Source: Streptomyces sp. NBC_00582 (GTDB lineage: Bacteria > Actinomycetota > Actinomycetes > Streptomycetales > Streptomycetaceae). Taken from it: 64,000 nt of DNA. Shown here piece after piece: positions 26,362-35,908 of the stretch. The DNA lies in NCBI RefSeq assembly GCF_036345155.1, contig NZ_CP107772.1:9858001-9922000 (forward strand), given 5' to 3'. The notes beneath the pieces were generated by a model. The model had not been told where the DNA came from and ran no database searches. It saw nothing but the letters and a program-made list of their open reading frames with translations. The translations under genes were made by a program, and so were the position numbers. Every line of letters begins with the position of its first letter. The first letter of the stretch is position 1.

Positions 26362-27209
26362 GCGGATGCCCGACGCGTCGTCGAGGAGACATCAGGCAAG
26401 GCGGCAGAGCTTGCGCGGCGTGTTGGTGTGACGCCTTGCCTGGCAACGGTGCTGGTGGGTGAAGATCCGGCTTCGGTGACGTACGTACGGAGAAGCGGGC
26501 GCGTTGCGCGAAGGCGGGCATCGAGTCTCGGCTTGTCAGCCTGCCGGCCACCACTACAACGGCTGAGCTGATGGAGACCCTCCAGTCCCTCTCACGGAAC
26601 GCCGAAGTGCACGGAATCTTGCTTCAGCACCCCGTAGGCCCTCACATCGATGAGCGGGCAGCGTTCGAGGCCATCGCGCCGGAAGAGGACGTCGACGAAG
26701 TCACGACGAGCTCCTTCGGGGCGATGAGCTTCGGGATGCCTGGTTTTGCATCGTGCACCCCGGGCGGGATCATGCGGCTCCTGGACGAGTACGACGTCGA
26801 TCTTGCAGGTCGGCATGCCGTTGTCGTGGGTCGAAGCGCAGTCCTCGGCAAGCCCGTCGGAATGCTCCTGCTCACCCGGGACGCCACGGTCACCTACTGC
26901 CACTCCCGTACGACTGATCTGGCCGCGACCGCGCGGGAAGCGGACGTTGATGTGCCGGCCGTGGGACGGCCTCGGCTTATTCGCGGCGAAGACGTCAAGC
27001 CGGGGGCCCTCGTGATCGACGCCGGATACAACCCCGGCAACGTCTGCGACGTCGACTTCGACACGGCCCGCACCCGCGCCCGCTTGATCACACCGGTCCC
27101 CGGCGGGGTCGAGCCCATGACCGTCGCAGTCCTGCTGGCTCAGACGGTCGACGCGGTGATGTTCCCCCGCTGTGCGGATGTGGCTGACCAGCTGGTCGGG
27201 GCGGTTTGA
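26362..27209 (+). pseudogene. folD: folD pseudogene (frameshifted, start lost)
   Basis: Most of a bifunctional methylenetetrahydrofolate dehydrogenase/cyclohydrolase is readable: ADARRVVEETSGKAAELARR and TPCLATVLVGEDPASVTYV in one frame, then KRARCAKAGIESRLVSLPAT, ILLQHPVGPHIDERAAFEAI, CTPGGIMRLLDEYDVDL and VVVGRSAVLGKPVGMLLL in another. The shift lies at about 26491, where ...CGG-AG-AAG replaces an expected ...CGG-ATG-AAG, a one-base deletion. The first dozen codons with the start are absent, several central residues are altered, and the C-terminus ends in unrelated sequence. The functional folD is presumably elsewhere in the genome. Confidence 0.85.
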
Positions 27210-27293
27210 CGTGGTTTCAGGTTCACTTGTTCGGTCGCTGCCCGGCTGGCGTAGCGCATGAGCGGCTTGCCCGGTCGTCCTTGAGAGCGCATG

Positions 27294-27880
27294 TCACGCG
27301 TCCAGTGCGAGAAGTCGCCGACAGCCGTCCGGTCCACCGCGGCGGCCCCGGGCGCGCAGGTCTGGCGGGGCCACTGACTGGGCTCGGTGATCTGGGGGGT
27401 TCGGCGTCCAGCCGGCGACCGATCTTGGCGAGCACGCTGGGCAGCTGCTTCCCGGCGTCCTGGGCCCGCTGGGCCTACGACGGCTGTCACGACCCGGTGG
27501 CCTGGATGACGTGGCTGGTGGTGAGGCGCGAGATCTTGGTGAGGGGCTGGCCGTAGAGGAGGACGAGCAGGCCGACGACGCGGTCGACGGTCTCGATGGT
27601 GTCGTCGTGAAGGAAGCGGCGGGCCAGACGCCACCGTTCGTCGTCTGCCAGGGAGCGGCGCGGCTTGACGCTGGGCAGGGGCGGGTTGTCGACGGGGTGG
27701 CGGATGTGGCTGCGTCGGGCGGCCCACAGGACGAAGCCGCGGGCCGCGTCGACCCTCGCCGGCGTCGTCCTGGTCTGCGGAGTCCTCGCCCTGTGCACCC
27801 GGGCGCTGCACCGCGTCGCCCCGGCCCGGCTGCTGGCCGGGGAGTGAGAGACGCCGCCGAAGCACGTCTTCGGTTGCGTC
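27294..27880 (-). pseudogene. Site-specific integrase/recombinase remnant
   Basis: The minus strand reads GFVLWAARRSHIRHPV, SLADDERWRLARRFLHDDTI and RVVGLLVLLYGQPLTKISRL, which match the region before the catalytic domain of streptomycete tyrosine-recombinase-like proteins. A stop and frameshift follow at about 27487 and the downstream part is not readable as a catalytic domain. The fragment abuts the 3' end of the folD pseudogene on the opposite strand, hinting at an integration or excision event here. Confidence 0.55.
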
Positions 27881-28005
27881 CCAACTCGGCCAATCCTGGC
27901 GCCGGTTATGGCCGAAAAGACCGGTAACTCAGGCACAACCATCCGAAGGGTACGTACGTCACATAAGACAGGAGCAAACAGCTCCTAAGACCACAAGGGG
28001 GAAAT

Positions 28006-28455
28006 ATGCGTCTGACTCACTCCATACTGGGCGCCGCCACAGTGGCCGCTCTGTCGCTGGGCGCCACCACCGCCCTGGCGGCACCCGCCTCCGCCGCACC
28101 CAACACCACACCGCAGAAGGTCTGCGGAAGCGGCTACAAGACCGTGAACTCCGCTCCCGTCGGCTCGCTGGGCACGGTCTACCTCGCCTACAACGCCGCC
28201 AACGGCAACAACTGCGTCGTCACCATCCGCAACAACCCCGGCGCGGCCGTGGACATGTCCGCCTGGATCTACGTCCCCGACACCAACGAAGGTGACGACG
28301 ACTACGGGCACTACGGTTCCTACGCGGGACCCGCCTACGTCATCGGCCGGGGCCACTGCGTCGACTGGGGCGGCGGCATCGCCAACACCTATGTGCAGGT
28401 GACCGGCTCCAACTGCGGCTCCCTCGCGGAACACCGGACCACCTACACCCGCTGA
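28006..28455 (+). CDS. sapA: Secreted SapA-like spore-associated protein
   Basis: A 149-residue secreted protein. A Sec signal peptide covers residues 1-30 (ending ALAAPASAA), and the mature part KVCGSGYKTVNSAPVGSLGT, NNCVVTIRNNPG and GHCVDWGGGI matches the spore-associated protein A family of Streptomyces. Four cysteines in the mature part (CGSG, NCVV, HCVD, NCGS) probably form two disulfides. GGGGG lies six bases before the ATG. The family is found on spores or aerial hyphae, with no defined activity. Confidence 0.85.
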   Translation: MRLTHSILGAATVAALSLGATTALAAPASAAPNTTPQKVCGSGYKTVNSAPVGSLGTVYLAYNAANGNNCVVTIRNNPGAAVDMSAWIYVPDTNEGDDDYGHYGSYAGPAYVIGRGHCVDWGGGIANTYVQVTGSNCGSLAEHRTTYTR

Positions 28456-28737
28456 TCCACCCCCGGCACGCGGGCGCGTATCGCGGCGCGGGTGACGGCG
28501 GGGCGGCGCACGGTGGCCGGCCCGCCGGCGCCGGGCGCGGGACCCGCGTGCCGTCGGCGGCCGGTCCGTCGCATCGCTCGGACGCCGAGTGCCCGCCCGT
28601 CAGGGCGGCCCGGCACCGGCGGCCGCGGCCTGGCCGCTGAGGTCCCCTCCGTGGCCGCGGAGGTCAGTCCCTCCCGACCTACCGGTGCGTAGGTTCCCTG
28701 CAGGGCCCGCGACGCGGGCAGGGAGAGGAGGCGACTG

Positions 28738-30093
28738 GTGACCGAGAACCAGTACGACACATGCGTGATCGGAGCCGGGCCGGCCGGGCTGGCGGTTGCG
28801 AGGGCGCTGGCGGAGCGCGACCTGCCGTACACCCACATCGAGCGGCACACCGGGCCGGGCGGGCTGTGGGACATCGACAACCCGGGCAGCCCGATGTACG
28901 AGTCGGCCCACTTCATCTCCAGCAGGACCCTGTCCGGCTTCGGCGGCTACCCCATGCCGGACCACTTCGCGGACTACCCGCCGCACCGGCAGATCCTGTC
29001 CTACCTGACGTCGTTCGCCGAGGCGTACGGCCTGAAGGAGCGGATCGAGTTCGGCACCGAGGTCCACGGCGTGGAGAAGAACGCCGACGGCACCTGGACG
29101 GTGACCCGGGCCGACGGACGGGAGAGCGTCCACCGGCAGGTCGTGCTGTGCACCGGCTCGCAGTGGCACCCGAACGTCCCACACCTGCCCGGCGACTTCG
29201 CCGGCGAGATCCGCCACACCGTCACCTACCGCAGCGCCGACGAACTGCGCGGCAGGCGGGTCCTCGTGGTCGGCGCGGGGAACTCCGGCCTCGACATCGC
29301 CTGCGACGCGGCCCGCGCCGCCGACCACGCGGTGATCAGCATGCGGCGCGGCTACTGGTTCATCCCCAAGCATCTGTTCGGGCGCCCCGTGGACGTCATC
29401 GCGGCCGGCGGCCCCCATCTGCCGATGTGGCTGCAGCAGAAGCTCTTCGGCACCCTGCTCCGGATCGTCAACGGCGATCCGCGCCGCCTCGGCCTGCAGA
29501 AGCCCGACCACAAGCTGTTCGAGACCCACCCCGCCATCAACTCGATGCTGCTCCACCACCTGCAGCACGGCGACGTGACGGCCAAGCCGGGGATCGCGCG
29601 CACCGAGGGCCGTACGGTCCACTTCACCGACGGCAGCAGTGACGACTTCGACCTGATCCTGCTGGCGACCGGATACCTGCACAAGGTGCCCGTCGCGCAG
29701 AAGTACTTCGGCGACGAACAGCACCCCGACCTCTACATGTCGTCGTTCTCCCGCGAGCACGAGGGCCTGTTCGGCGTCGGTTTCGTGGAGACGAACTCCG
29801 GTGCCTACCAACTCTTCGACGCCCAGGCACAGTTGATCGCCTCCTTCATCCGGGACGCCCGCGGCGGGCTGCCGACGGCCGAGCGGTTCGCGCGCATGAT
29901 CCGCAGCGACCGACCCGACCTGACCGGTGGACTGAAGTTCGTCGACTCGCCGCGCCACACCGGCTACGTCCACAGCGAGGCCATCGTGAAGCACCTCCGC
30001 AGGATCGCCGCGGGGATGGGCTGGCGTACGGCGGGACTGCCGCCCCGGGTGCACGGCGCACGGAGCAGGACCGACGAGGCGGTGGCGTCGTGA
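28738..30093 (+). CDS. Flavin-containing monooxygenase (group B, FMO/BVMO-like)
   Basis: A 451-residue flavoprotein monooxygenase. The FAD motif is VIGAGPAGLAVA near residue 12, the NADPH motif VVGAGNSGLDIA near 180, and the FMO fingerprint FAGEIRHTVTY (FxGxxxHxxxY) lies between them, so both cofactors should bind. Such enzymes hydroxylate heteroatoms or insert oxygen in Baeyer-Villiger fashion. The GTG start overlaps nothing upstream; the stop overlaps the SDR start by four bases (GTGA). It is the first gene of a coupled three-gene operon. Confidence 0.9.
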   Translation: MTENQYDTCVIGAGPAGLAVARALAERDLPYTHIERHTGPGGLWDIDNPGSPMYESAHFISSRTLSGFGGYPMPDHFADYPPHRQILSYLTSFAEAYGLKERIEFGTEVHGVEKNADGTWTVTRADGRESVHRQVVLCTGSQWHPNVPHLPGDFAGEIRHTVTYRSADELRGRRVLVVGAGNSGLDIACDAARAADHAVISMRRGYWFIPKHLFGRPVDVIAAGGPHLPMWLQQKLFGTLLRIVNGDPRRLGLQKPDHKLFETHPAINSMLLHHLQHGDVTAKPGIARTEGRTVHFTDGSSDDFDLILLATGYLHKVPVAQKYFGDEQHPDLYMSSFSREHEGLFGVGFVETNSGAYQLFDAQAQLIASFIRDARGGLPTAERFARMIRSDRPDLTGGLKFVDSPRHTGYVHSEAIVKHLRRIAAGMGWRTAGLPPRVHGARSRTDEAVAS

Positions 30094-30965
30094 CGTACGA
30101 CTTCCATGACAAGGTCATCGTGGTGACGGGCGGTGCCGGGGGCATCGGCAGTGCGATGTGCCACCGTTTCGCCTTCGGCGGGGCCCGGGTCGTCGTGGTC
30201 GACCTCGACGAGACCAGGGCCCGGCGGACGGCGGCCGACCTGCCGGGCAGCGGCCACGCCGGCCTGGGCTGCGACCTGCTGGACCGGGCGGCAGTGGAGA
30301 AAACGGTGGACGACGTCGCCGCGGCCCACGGCCGGATCGACGTCCTGGTCAACAACGTGGGCATGACCAGCGCCGAACGCTTCGACGTGCGCAGCGTCGA
30401 GAGCATCGAGCGGGAGGTCGATCTCAACCTGCTCTCCCCGCTGGTCCTCACCCGCCTCGCCATCCCGCTGCTGCGGGCCTCCGGCGACCCGCGCGTGGTC
30501 ACCACGGTGTCCCTGGGCGGCATCTTCCCGCTCGGCGAGACCCCGATCTACACCGCGTCGAAGTTCGGGCTGCGCGGTGCCATGCTCGCCATCGGGCTGG
30601 ATCTGCGGGCCAAGGGCATCAAGGCCGGTTCGGTGCTGCCGTCGGCGACCGACACGCGCATGCTCCGCCAGGAAGCCGTGGACGGCGGGAACGCGATGCA
30701 GTTCCAGGACCAGCCGCAGCAGCCTGCCGACGTCGTACGGGCGACGGTCAGTCTGCTGGACAGGCCGAGGCTCGAGGTGTACGTCCGGCCGGGCGAGTCC
30801 CGCCTGGTGCGGTTCGCGTTGCTCGCGCCGAACCTGCTGCCCACGCTCCTCCCGTTGTTCCGCAGGCGCGGCGAGCGGGGCATGGCCCGCTATCTGGACG
30901 ACCTGCGACGCAGGGGACTGGCACGTCAGGTCGGCGGCCGCTGGGAACTGGTGGAGGAAGCGTGA
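30090..30965 (+). CDS. SDR family oxidoreductase (monooxygenase operon)
   Basis: A 291-residue short-chain dehydrogenase with GGAGGIG at residues 12-18, NNVG near 89, the serine in TVSLGG and the active-site IYTASKFG near 154. The C-terminal extension LVRFALLAPNLLPTLLPLFR is hydrophobic and may associate with the membrane or a partner. Its GTG start lies inside the monooxygenase stop and its own stop overlaps the aldehyde dehydrogenase start (GTGA), so all three are translationally coupled. It probably oxidises an alcohol made by the monooxygenase step. Confidence 0.9.
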   Translation: MTYDFHDKVIVVTGGAGGIGSAMCHRFAFGGARVVVVDLDETRARRTAADLPGSGHAGLGCDLLDRAAVEKTVDDVAAAHGRIDVLVNNVGMTSAERFDVRSVESIEREVDLNLLSPLVLTRLAIPLLRASGDPRVVTTVSLGGIFPLGETPIYTASKFGLRGAMLAIGLDLRAKGIKAGSVLPSATDTRMLRQEAVDGGNAMQFQDQPQQPADVVRATVSLLDRPRLEVYVRPGESRLVRFALLAPNLLPTLLPLFRRRGERGMARYLDDLRRRGLARQVGGRWELVEEA

Positions 30966-32368
30966 GCGGCACCCTGCGCGTCGTCAACCCGGCGAACGGC
31001 GAGCTGATCACCAGCGTACCGGCCGTGAGCGCCGCCGAGGTCGCGGTCGCCGCCGAGCGGGCGCACCGGGTCTTCGAGAGCCGCATCTGGTCCGGCACAT
31101 CCCCACGGGAGCGGGCCGAGGTGCTGCTGCGCCTGGCCGGTCTCATGGAACGGGACGCCGAACTCCTGGCCCGGCTGGACAGCGAGGACGCCGGCAAGCC
31201 GATCACCGAGTGCCGTACCGGCGACGTGCCCGGGGCGATCGAGTCGGTCCGCTGGTTCGCGGAGGCGGCCGACAAGGTCTTCGGGCGCGTCGCGCCCACC
31301 GGGCACGACAGCCTGGGGCTGGTCAGCCGAGAACCCGTCGGAGTGGCCGCCGCGATCCTGCCCTGGAACTACCCGCTGGCCATGGCCGCCTGGAAGGTCG
31401 GCCCCGCCCTCGCCGCGGGCAACAGCCTGCTGCTCAAGCCGGCCGAGGCGACACCGCGTTCCGCCCTGCACCTGGCCGCCCTGGCGGCGGAGGCGGGCCT
31501 CCCGGACGGCGTACTCACGGTGCTGCCCGGCCACGGCCCAGTCACCGGCACGGCCCTCGCCCGCGACCCGTGGGTGCGCGCCCTGTCGTTCACCGGCTCC
31601 ACCGCCACCGGACGCCGGATCCTGGCCGACGCGGCGGACACCAACTTCAAGCGGGTCTCCCTGGAGATGGGCGGCAAGAGCCCCCAGGTCCTGCTGCCGG
31701 ACGCGCTCCACTACGGCGACGAGCTGATCGAGAACATGGTCGAGGCCGCCTTTCTGACCATGGGGCAGAACTGCACGGCGGGTTCCCGCGTTCTGGTGCA
31801 CCGGGCCATCGCCGACGAGGTCCTCGCCCGGTTCACCGCGGCCGCGAAGGCACTGGTGGTCGGGGACCCGGCCAGGCCCGACACACAGATGGGGCCGCTG
31901 ATCAGCCGTACGGCCTTCACAAGGGTGGCCGACGCGGTGGACGCGGCCCGGGCCGCGGGGGCCCGGATCCACACCGCCGGTCTGCCGCACGGTCTGCCGC
32001 CGCACGGCGCCTACTACCCGCCCACCGTGATCACCGGAGCTCCCGACGGGAGCGAGGTCCTCACCCGGGAACTGTTCGGCCCGGTCGTCACCGTGCAGAC
32101 CTTCACCACCGAGGAGGAGGCGGTACGGCTGGCGAACGCCACCGAGTACGGCCTCGCCGCCTCGGTCTGGACCCGCGACCTCGACGCGGCGTTCCGGCTC
32201 TCGCGCGGCATCCAGGCGGGCGTGGTCTCGGTCAACGCCTACAGCGAGGGCGACCTCACCACACCCTTCGGAGGCTGGAAGCAGTCCGGCTTCGGCGGCG
32301 CGGAGAAGTCCACGAGCGCGTTCGAGCAGTGGACCAGTCCCAAGACCGTCTGGATCCGTACGCGCTGA
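30962..32368 (+). CDS. Aldehyde dehydrogenase family protein
   Basis: A 468-residue NAD(P)-dependent aldehyde dehydrogenase of normal length. The oxyanion segment PWNYPLAMAAWKVGPALAAG, the general-base motif LEMGGKSP and the catalytic cysteine in MGQNCTAGSR are intact, as is the C-terminal ELFGPVVTV. It converts an aldehyde to the acid. Its GTG overlaps the SDR stop codon, completing an operon that takes an alcohol or ketone to an acid. The physiological substrate is unknown. The convergent AraC gene begins 17 bases beyond its stop. Confidence 0.92.
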   Translation: MSGTLRVVNPANGELITSVPAVSAAEVAVAAERAHRVFESRIWSGTSPRERAEVLLRLAGLMERDAELLARLDSEDAGKPITECRTGDVPGAIESVRWFAEAADKVFGRVAPTGHDSLGLVSREPVGVAAAILPWNYPLAMAAWKVGPALAAGNSLLLKPAEATPRSALHLAALAAEAGLPDGVLTVLPGHGPVTGTALARDPWVRALSFTGSTATGRRILADAADTNFKRVSLEMGGKSPQVLLPDALHYGDELIENMVEAAFLTMGQNCTAGSRVLVHRAIADEVLARFTAAAKALVVGDPARPDTQMGPLISRTAFTRVADAVDAARAAGARIHTAGLPHGLPPHGAYYPPTVITGAPDGSEVLTRELFGPVVTVQTFTTEEEAVRLANATEYGLAASVWTRDLDAAFRLSRGIQAGVVSVNAYSEGDLTTPFGGWKQSGFGGAEKSTSAFEQWTSPKTVWIRTR

Positions 32369-32385
32369 CCCACGCCGGCCGCGTC

Positions 32386-33453
32386 TCAGTCGTCAGGGCG
32401 CCCCGCCGGCGCACGCAGCTGGTGGGGCGCCACGCCGTGCCAGCGTCGCACCGCCCGCCTGAGCGCCCGCACGTCGGAGAAACCCGCCTGCCGGGCGATG
32501 TCACGCATCGTCAACTCCGATCGCCGCAGCAGCTGTTCGACCCGCTCGCGTCGTACACCGTCGACGACAGCCTCGTACGTCGTACCGCACTCGGCCAGCC
32601 GGCGGCGCAGCGTGCGCTCGCTGGAGGCGTGTCGACGGGCCTGCTCGACGAACGAGGGCACGTCGGGCAGGCTCTGCGCGATCGAGATCTCCAGCACCTC
32701 CAGCAGGTCCTGCTGGTCACGGCGAGACGCCATCGCCTCCTCCAGCAGCTCCAGAGTGGCGGCGTACGTGACGGGATCCCGGCCCGGCATCGGCCGGCGG
32801 GCCCAGGCCAGGGGGAACACCATGCGGTTCTCGGCCGCGCCGAACCGCACCGGGCACCGGAACAGCGCGGTGAACGGGTCCGCGTCGGGCGGCGGGGGAA
32901 AGGCGAACTCGACGCTGCGCGGGGCGAACTCCACGCCCGCGCTCAGCCGGGTCAGGGTGACCACGCTGGCAAGCCCCTCCTCCACCAGGAAGACCGCGAC
33001 CGCCGGATCGAGCGCGGGATCGGGCAACTCGGCGCGCAGCACATAGCCGGCCTCCTCCACATCGGCCGACCAGACCACCATGGCCCCGGAGAGGTTCTGA
33101 AAGCGCACACCCGTCTCGACGGCGTCCCGCAGGGTCTCGGCGGCCAACTGCGCGAAGCCGAGCAGCCCCCACGCGGTCAGGTGCTGCGCCGCACCCACGC
33201 GCAGGCCCAGGTGCGCGTCACCCGTGAGCTCCACGGCACGCCGGATGACGGCACTGCCCTGCCGGTAGGAGACCCGCAGAGCCGCTGAGCGCATCACGGA
33301 CTGGTCCAGCCCCAGACGCGTCAGTTCCGGCCGGAGGTCGACGCCGTACTCGTCCGCGACCAGAGCGAGGTAACGCAGGATGTTCGGGGGGATCGTGGCC
33401 GAGGTGCTGCGGCTTGTGCCCGGAGTCTCGTCCGGGACACGGGGGCGGGGCAT
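32386..33453 (-). CDS. AraC-family regulator with PF12625-type sensor domain
   Basis: A 355-residue AraC/XylS protein of the OruR/ArgR-like group. The N-terminal domain (GLDQSVMRSAALRVSYRQGS, LGLRVGAAQHLTAWGLLGFA) is the arabinose-binding-like sensor, and the C-terminal HTH pair covers about residues 255-345 (RTLRRRLAECGTTYEAVV, MRDIARQAGFSDVRALRRAV). AGAAGGAA precedes ATG 33453. It is convergent with the monooxygenase/SDR/aldehyde dehydrogenase operon and the likeliest regulator of it. Confidence 0.87.
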   Translation of the reverse strand: MPRPRVPDETPGTSRSTSATIPPNILRYLALVADEYGVDLRPELTRLGLDQSVMRSAALRVSYRQGSAVIRRAVELTGDAHLGLRVGAAQHLTAWGLLGFAQLAAETLRDAVETGVRFQNLSGAMVVWSADVEEAGYVLRAELPDPALDPAVAVFLVEEGLASVVTLTRLSAGVEFAPRSVEFAFPPPPDADPFTALFRCPVRFGAAENRMVFPLAWARRPMPGRDPVTYAATLELLEEAMASRRDQQDLLEVLEISIAQSLPDVPSFVEQARRHASSERTLRRRLAECGTTYEAVVDGVRRERVEQLLRRSELTMRDIARQAGFSDVRALRRAVRRWHGVAPHQLRAPAGRPDD

Positions 33454-33611
33454 GGGCGTTCCTTCTGGCCAGGGCCTTGCACGTCGCTCAAACAGTAGGC
33501 CGTGGGCCGCCCGTCCGAGCCGGACGACCCACCAGGCGCGCACCCGCGTTCACGCACCGGCAAAGCAACGGTATTGCCCCCATTTCCCGACTCGTGCGGG
33601 ATGATGAGCAG

Positions 33612-34019
33612 GTGACATCGGTGACATCCCATCAGTTGCGCATCCGTACCGACCGTGGGCCCGACGAACTGAGATCGCTCTACGACTGGCTGCGCCACGA
33701 GGACGCGTTGCGCGGGCGGGTGCGCCCCGAAGACGGTCCGGTGGCACAGGGCGAGATGGGCGGGGCGCTGGACGCCCTGGTCGTCGCCATCGGCCCCGGT
33801 GGCGTGGGCGCGGCCGCGGTCGGCGCCCTGGTCGGAGCCCTGGCCACCTGGTTTCCCCACCGCCGTTCCGACCTGAAGATCACGGTCACCAACGAGAGCG
33901 GCCGCACCGTCGAGGTGGACGGCAAGCGCGTCGACGTCCCCGTGCTGGTCGACGTCGTCGAGCGGCTCCTCGCGGCGGACGGCGGGGCCGACGGAGACGG
34001 AGAGGGATCGCCGGAGTGA
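33612..34019 (+). CDS. EACC1-family effector-associated component
   Basis: A 135-residue protein matching the effector-associated constant component 1 (EACC1) family of actinobacterial conflict systems: DELRSLYDWLRHEDALRGRV, GALDALVVAIGPGGVGAAAV and SDLKITVTNESGRTVEVDGK. A hydrophobic glycine-rich central stretch follows the N-terminal helix. The GTG at 33612 fits the conserved opening. Its stop overlaps the start of the caspase/WD40 gene (GTGA), the usual partner arrangement, so this small protein is probably needed to recruit or restrain the effector. Confidence 0.85.
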   Translation: MTSVTSHQLRIRTDRGPDELRSLYDWLRHEDALRGRVRPEDGPVAQGEMGGALDALVVAIGPGGVGAAAVGALVGALATWFPHRRSDLKITVTNESGRTVEVDGKRVDVPVLVDVVERLLAADGGADGDGEGSPE

Positions 34020-35890
34020 ACCGCTTTCCGGATCCGGCTCGTTCACGGGCCGTCCTGATCGGGGTGAGCCGGTACGAGCACCCCGAGCTGCCCGAGATTC
34101 CGGCGGTGCGGGCCAACCTCACGGATCTGCGGGCGATCCTCACGGATCCGGCCGACGGGACGCTGAAGGCCCAGCACTGTGCCCTGATCGAAGAACCCGC
34201 AACCCCGGCGGACTTCGACCTCCCCGTCACCCAGGCGGCCGCTGCTGCGACGGACGTGCTCCTCGTCTACTACGCCGGGCACGGGCTCGTAGACGTGCAA
34301 GGCCGGTTACATCTCGCCGTGTCCCACAGCGACCCGAAACGCCCCCACGTGACCGCGCTCCCCTTCGACGTCCTGCGGCAGACGATGCTCGAGGCGCCCG
34401 CGACGGTCCGGGTGCTCGTACTCGACTGCTGCTTCTCCGGCCGGGCGACCGGCGCCATGGCGGACGAGGCGGCGCTGATCAGCGGGCAGATCGACATCGA
34501 CGGCACCTACATCCTCAGCTCCTCGCCGTCGAACAGCCCGTCCAAGGCGCCACCGGGCGCGACCCACACCGCCTTCACCGGTGCGCTGCTCACGGCCCTG
34601 GGCGGCGAAGATCCGCTCACCCTCGACGAGCTGTTCCTCGAGGTGCAACGCGACCTCCTCAGACGGTCGCTTCCCCTGCCCCAGCGCCGGGTGATGAACA
34701 CGGCGGGAGGCCTGCGCCTGACGAAGGGCCGGCCGTCCACCGGAGCACCGTCGTCCGCCGGGCCCGCTGCCGCGGGATCTCCCCCTCTGTGGAGACGTCG
34801 CCGGTTCCTCATCACGGCTTCCGCCGGACTGGCCGGCGGTACCGCCGCCTTGGGATGGGCGCTCAACGACGGGTTCGGCCACGGCTCGTCGGGGTCCGCC
34901 GGACCCGGCCCGTCGTCCAGCGGATCCCCCGTCACGAAGGTGACCGCCGCCGCCGACTCGGGGCAGCTCGCGCGTCACACAGGCGCCGTCCAGGCGGTGG
35001 CGTTCCGCCCCGGCGGGCGGGTCCTGGCCAGCGGTAGCAGCGATCGAACGATCCGGCTCTGGCAGGTGACCGACCCGGCGAAGGCGACACCGCTCGGCTC
35101 CCTCACGGCCCCCACCGACAACGTCGACACGGTGGCGTTCAGCCCCGACGGGGGCCTGCTGGCCGGCGGCGGCAACGACAACGCGGTGTGGCTCTGGAAC
35201 ACCACCGACCCCGCCAAACCGACGCTGCTGCGTCGCCTGACCGGCCACACCGGCGCCGTCTTCTCCGTCGCCTTCAACCCCGACAGCACCGTCCTGGCCA
35301 GCGGCAGCGCGGACCGGACCCTCCGCCTCTGGAATGTCTCGGACCCGGCGAACCCGACACCGATGGGCCGTCCCGGTACCGGTCACACGGACGCAGTCCT
35401 CTCCGTGGCGTTCAGCCACCATCAGAGCCTCATGGCCACCGGCAGCGCCGACAACTCGATCCTGCTGTGGAACGTGGCCACCCCACCGTCCCCCGTGGGC
35501 GAGCCCCTCCTCGGCTACGAGAGCCGTGTGCACAGCGTGGCGTTCAGCCCCGACGGCAAGCTGCTGGCCGGCGCGGGCGGCGACCGAACGATCCGGCTGT
35601 GGAAGGTGTCCGACCCCGCGCAACCGACCCGGCTCGGCGATCCCCTGCGCGGCCACACGGACGCGATCCACTCGCTCGTCTTCACCACCGACGGCACCGT
35701 CCTGGCCAGCGCCGGCGCCGACAGGACGATCCGCCTGTGGGACATGACCAACGGACCGTCACCGCTCGGTGCTCCCCTGCGCGGCCACACGGACGCGATC
35801 CACTCCCTCACGTTCACCACCGACGGCACAACCCTCGCCAGCGGGGGCGCCGACAAGACGATCCGCTTCTGGACGGTCACCCGCCGATGA
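34016..35890 (+). CDS. Caspase-like protease fused to a transmembrane segment and seven WD40 repeats
   Basis: A 624-residue conflict-system effector. The caspase domain occupies about residues 1-240, with the catalytic histidine in YYAGHG (about residue 89) and cysteine in LDCCFSG (about 138-139) present. A probable transmembrane helix lies near residues 260-283. The C-terminal half has seven WD40 repeats, each around SVAFSPDG...LLASGSADRTIRLW, forming one complete propeller. It is coupled to the EACC1 gene. By precedent the propeller senses a signal and the protease triggers cell death or regulated proteolysis; substrate and trigger are unknown. Confidence 0.9.
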   Translation: MNRFPDPARSRAVLIGVSRYEHPELPEIPAVRANLTDLRAILTDPADGTLKAQHCALIEEPATPADFDLPVTQAAAAATDVLLVYYAGHGLVDVQGRLHLAVSHSDPKRPHVTALPFDVLRQTMLEAPATVRVLVLDCCFSGRATGAMADEAALISGQIDIDGTYILSSSPSNSPSKAPPGATHTAFTGALLTALGGEDPLTLDELFLEVQRDLLRRSLPLPQRRVMNTAGGLRLTKGRPSTGAPSSAGPAAAGSPPLWRRRRFLITASAGLAGGTAALGWALNDGFGHGSSGSAGPGPSSSGSPVTKVTAAADSGQLARHTGAVQAVAFRPGGRVLASGSSDRTIRLWQVTDPAKATPLGSLTAPTDNVDTVAFSPDGGLLAGGGNDNAVWLWNTTDPAKPTLLRRLTGHTGAVFSVAFNPDSTVLASGSADRTLRLWNVSDPANPTPMGRPGTGHTDAVLSVAFSHHQSLMATGSADNSILLWNVATPPSPVGEPLLGYESRVHSVAFSPDGKLLAGAGGDRTIRLWKVSDPAQPTRLGDPLRGHTDAIHSLVFTTDGTVLASAGADRTIRLWDMTNGPSPLGAPLRGHTDAIHSLTFTTDGTTLASGGADKTIRFWTVTRR

Positions 35891-35908
35891 GCCGCGGCCA
35901 GGGGCGCC

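Noticed and set aside
30158..30961. In-frame extension upstream of the aldehyde dehydrogenase
   Set aside because: It runs out of frame through the SDR gene; the GTG at 30962 overlapping the SDR stop is the normal coupled start.
34970..35885. Repeated sequence that could suggest a CRISPR or tandem DNA array
   Set aside because: The repeats are codon-degenerate and correspond to WD40 units in the protein, not to DNA repeats with spacers.
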